From assembly GCF_014637345.1 (NCBI RefSeq), contig NZ_BMEX01000004.1:62001-126000 (forward strand): DNA of 64,000 bases, given 5' to 3'. The notes under the pieces were generated by a model. It was not told the origin of the DNA, searched no databases, and worked only from the letters and a program-made list of their open reading frames with translations. Source of the stretch: Kroppenstedtia guangzhouensis (GTDB lineage: Bacteria > Bacillota > Bacilli > Thermoactinomycetales > DSM-45169). This document shows positions 63,960 to 64,000 of the stretch, one piece after another (within the stretch, counting starts at the first letter, position 1; every line of letters begins with the position of its first letter). Made by a program: the position numbers and the translations under genes.

Positions 63960-64000
63960 GGACTCGCTTCCCTCCTTTAAACCAAGATCTGTTGCAGTCT

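Overview
The window looks like a chromosome segment of a spore-forming, moderately GC-rich member of the Bacillota, most likely of the Thermoactinomycetaceae type (Kroppenstedtia/Desmospora/Melghirimyces-like). This placement is an inference. It rests on the mtlA-mtlR-mtlF-mtlD order known from Geobacillus, a sufCDSUB operon, Spo0M, a YjcZ-type mini-protein, a YkuR-type deacetylase, strong AGGAGG ribosome sites and frequent GTG/TTG starts. No rRNA, tRNA, CRISPR array or phage module was seen.

Layout. 1-3.5 kb: a sugar/inositol-type catabolic operon (isomerase plus two Gfo/Idh/MocA oxidoreductases). 3.7-6.0 kb: two tandem paralogous membrane-anchored proteins with a duplicated Cys-containing motif. 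6.4-9.8 kb: an amidase and a secreted pyroglutamyl-peptidase-like protein whose nucleophile Cys appears to be Ser. 10.1-15.5 kb: the mannitol PTS operon. 15.7-19.3 kb: Spo0M, a metallo-hydrolase and a lactose/cellobiose-family PTS EIIB/EIIC pair. 19.4-21.1 kb: a PadR regulator with its DUF1129-like membrane partner and two matching palindromes, then a VOC protein. 21.1-25.6 kb: a ribbon-helix-helix/SPFH pair, a small membrane protein, a lone COX4-like subunit, UppP, a TlpA-like thioredoxin and an EamA transporter. 25.9-31.0 kb: small genes, a quinone oxidoreductase, a YjcZ mini-protein, an AhpD-like protein and an M3 oligopeptidase. 31.6-36.4 kb: a DeoR regulator, a four-carbon acid-sugar kinase, PdxA2 and a GntP permease, which together suggest threonate/erythronate use. 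36.7-40.5 kb: a secreted M6-like protease, flavohemoglobin and a zinc-ribbon mini-protein. 40.8-46.0 kb: the suf Fe-S operon. 46.3-48.2 kb: a secreted GH18 chitinase. 48.3-51.7 kb: a MarR-controlled efflux operon with two HlyD adaptors. 51.9-53.8 kb: a decayed S45 acylase. 54.0-60.4 kb: a visibly AT-rich, probably acquired NRPS gene (A-T-C-A-T-C, no thioesterase). 61-64 kb: a GrpB-like protein, a YhhN protein and an acetyl-diaminopimelate deacetylase.

Two dispersed repeat families run through the intergenic regions. The first has five copies of a roughly 113-135 bp imperfect palindrome ending in GAAGCRTTGTGAA / TTCACAACGCTTC, which resembles a MITE. The second has four copies of a 22-bp sequence close to GTGTTGATTAGCCACATTTTGG, one of them beside the 3' end of the NRPS gene. 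These repeats, the twin PadR operators, the Cys-less C15 homologue, the CGPLG paralog pair and the isolated NRPS are the items most worth following up.
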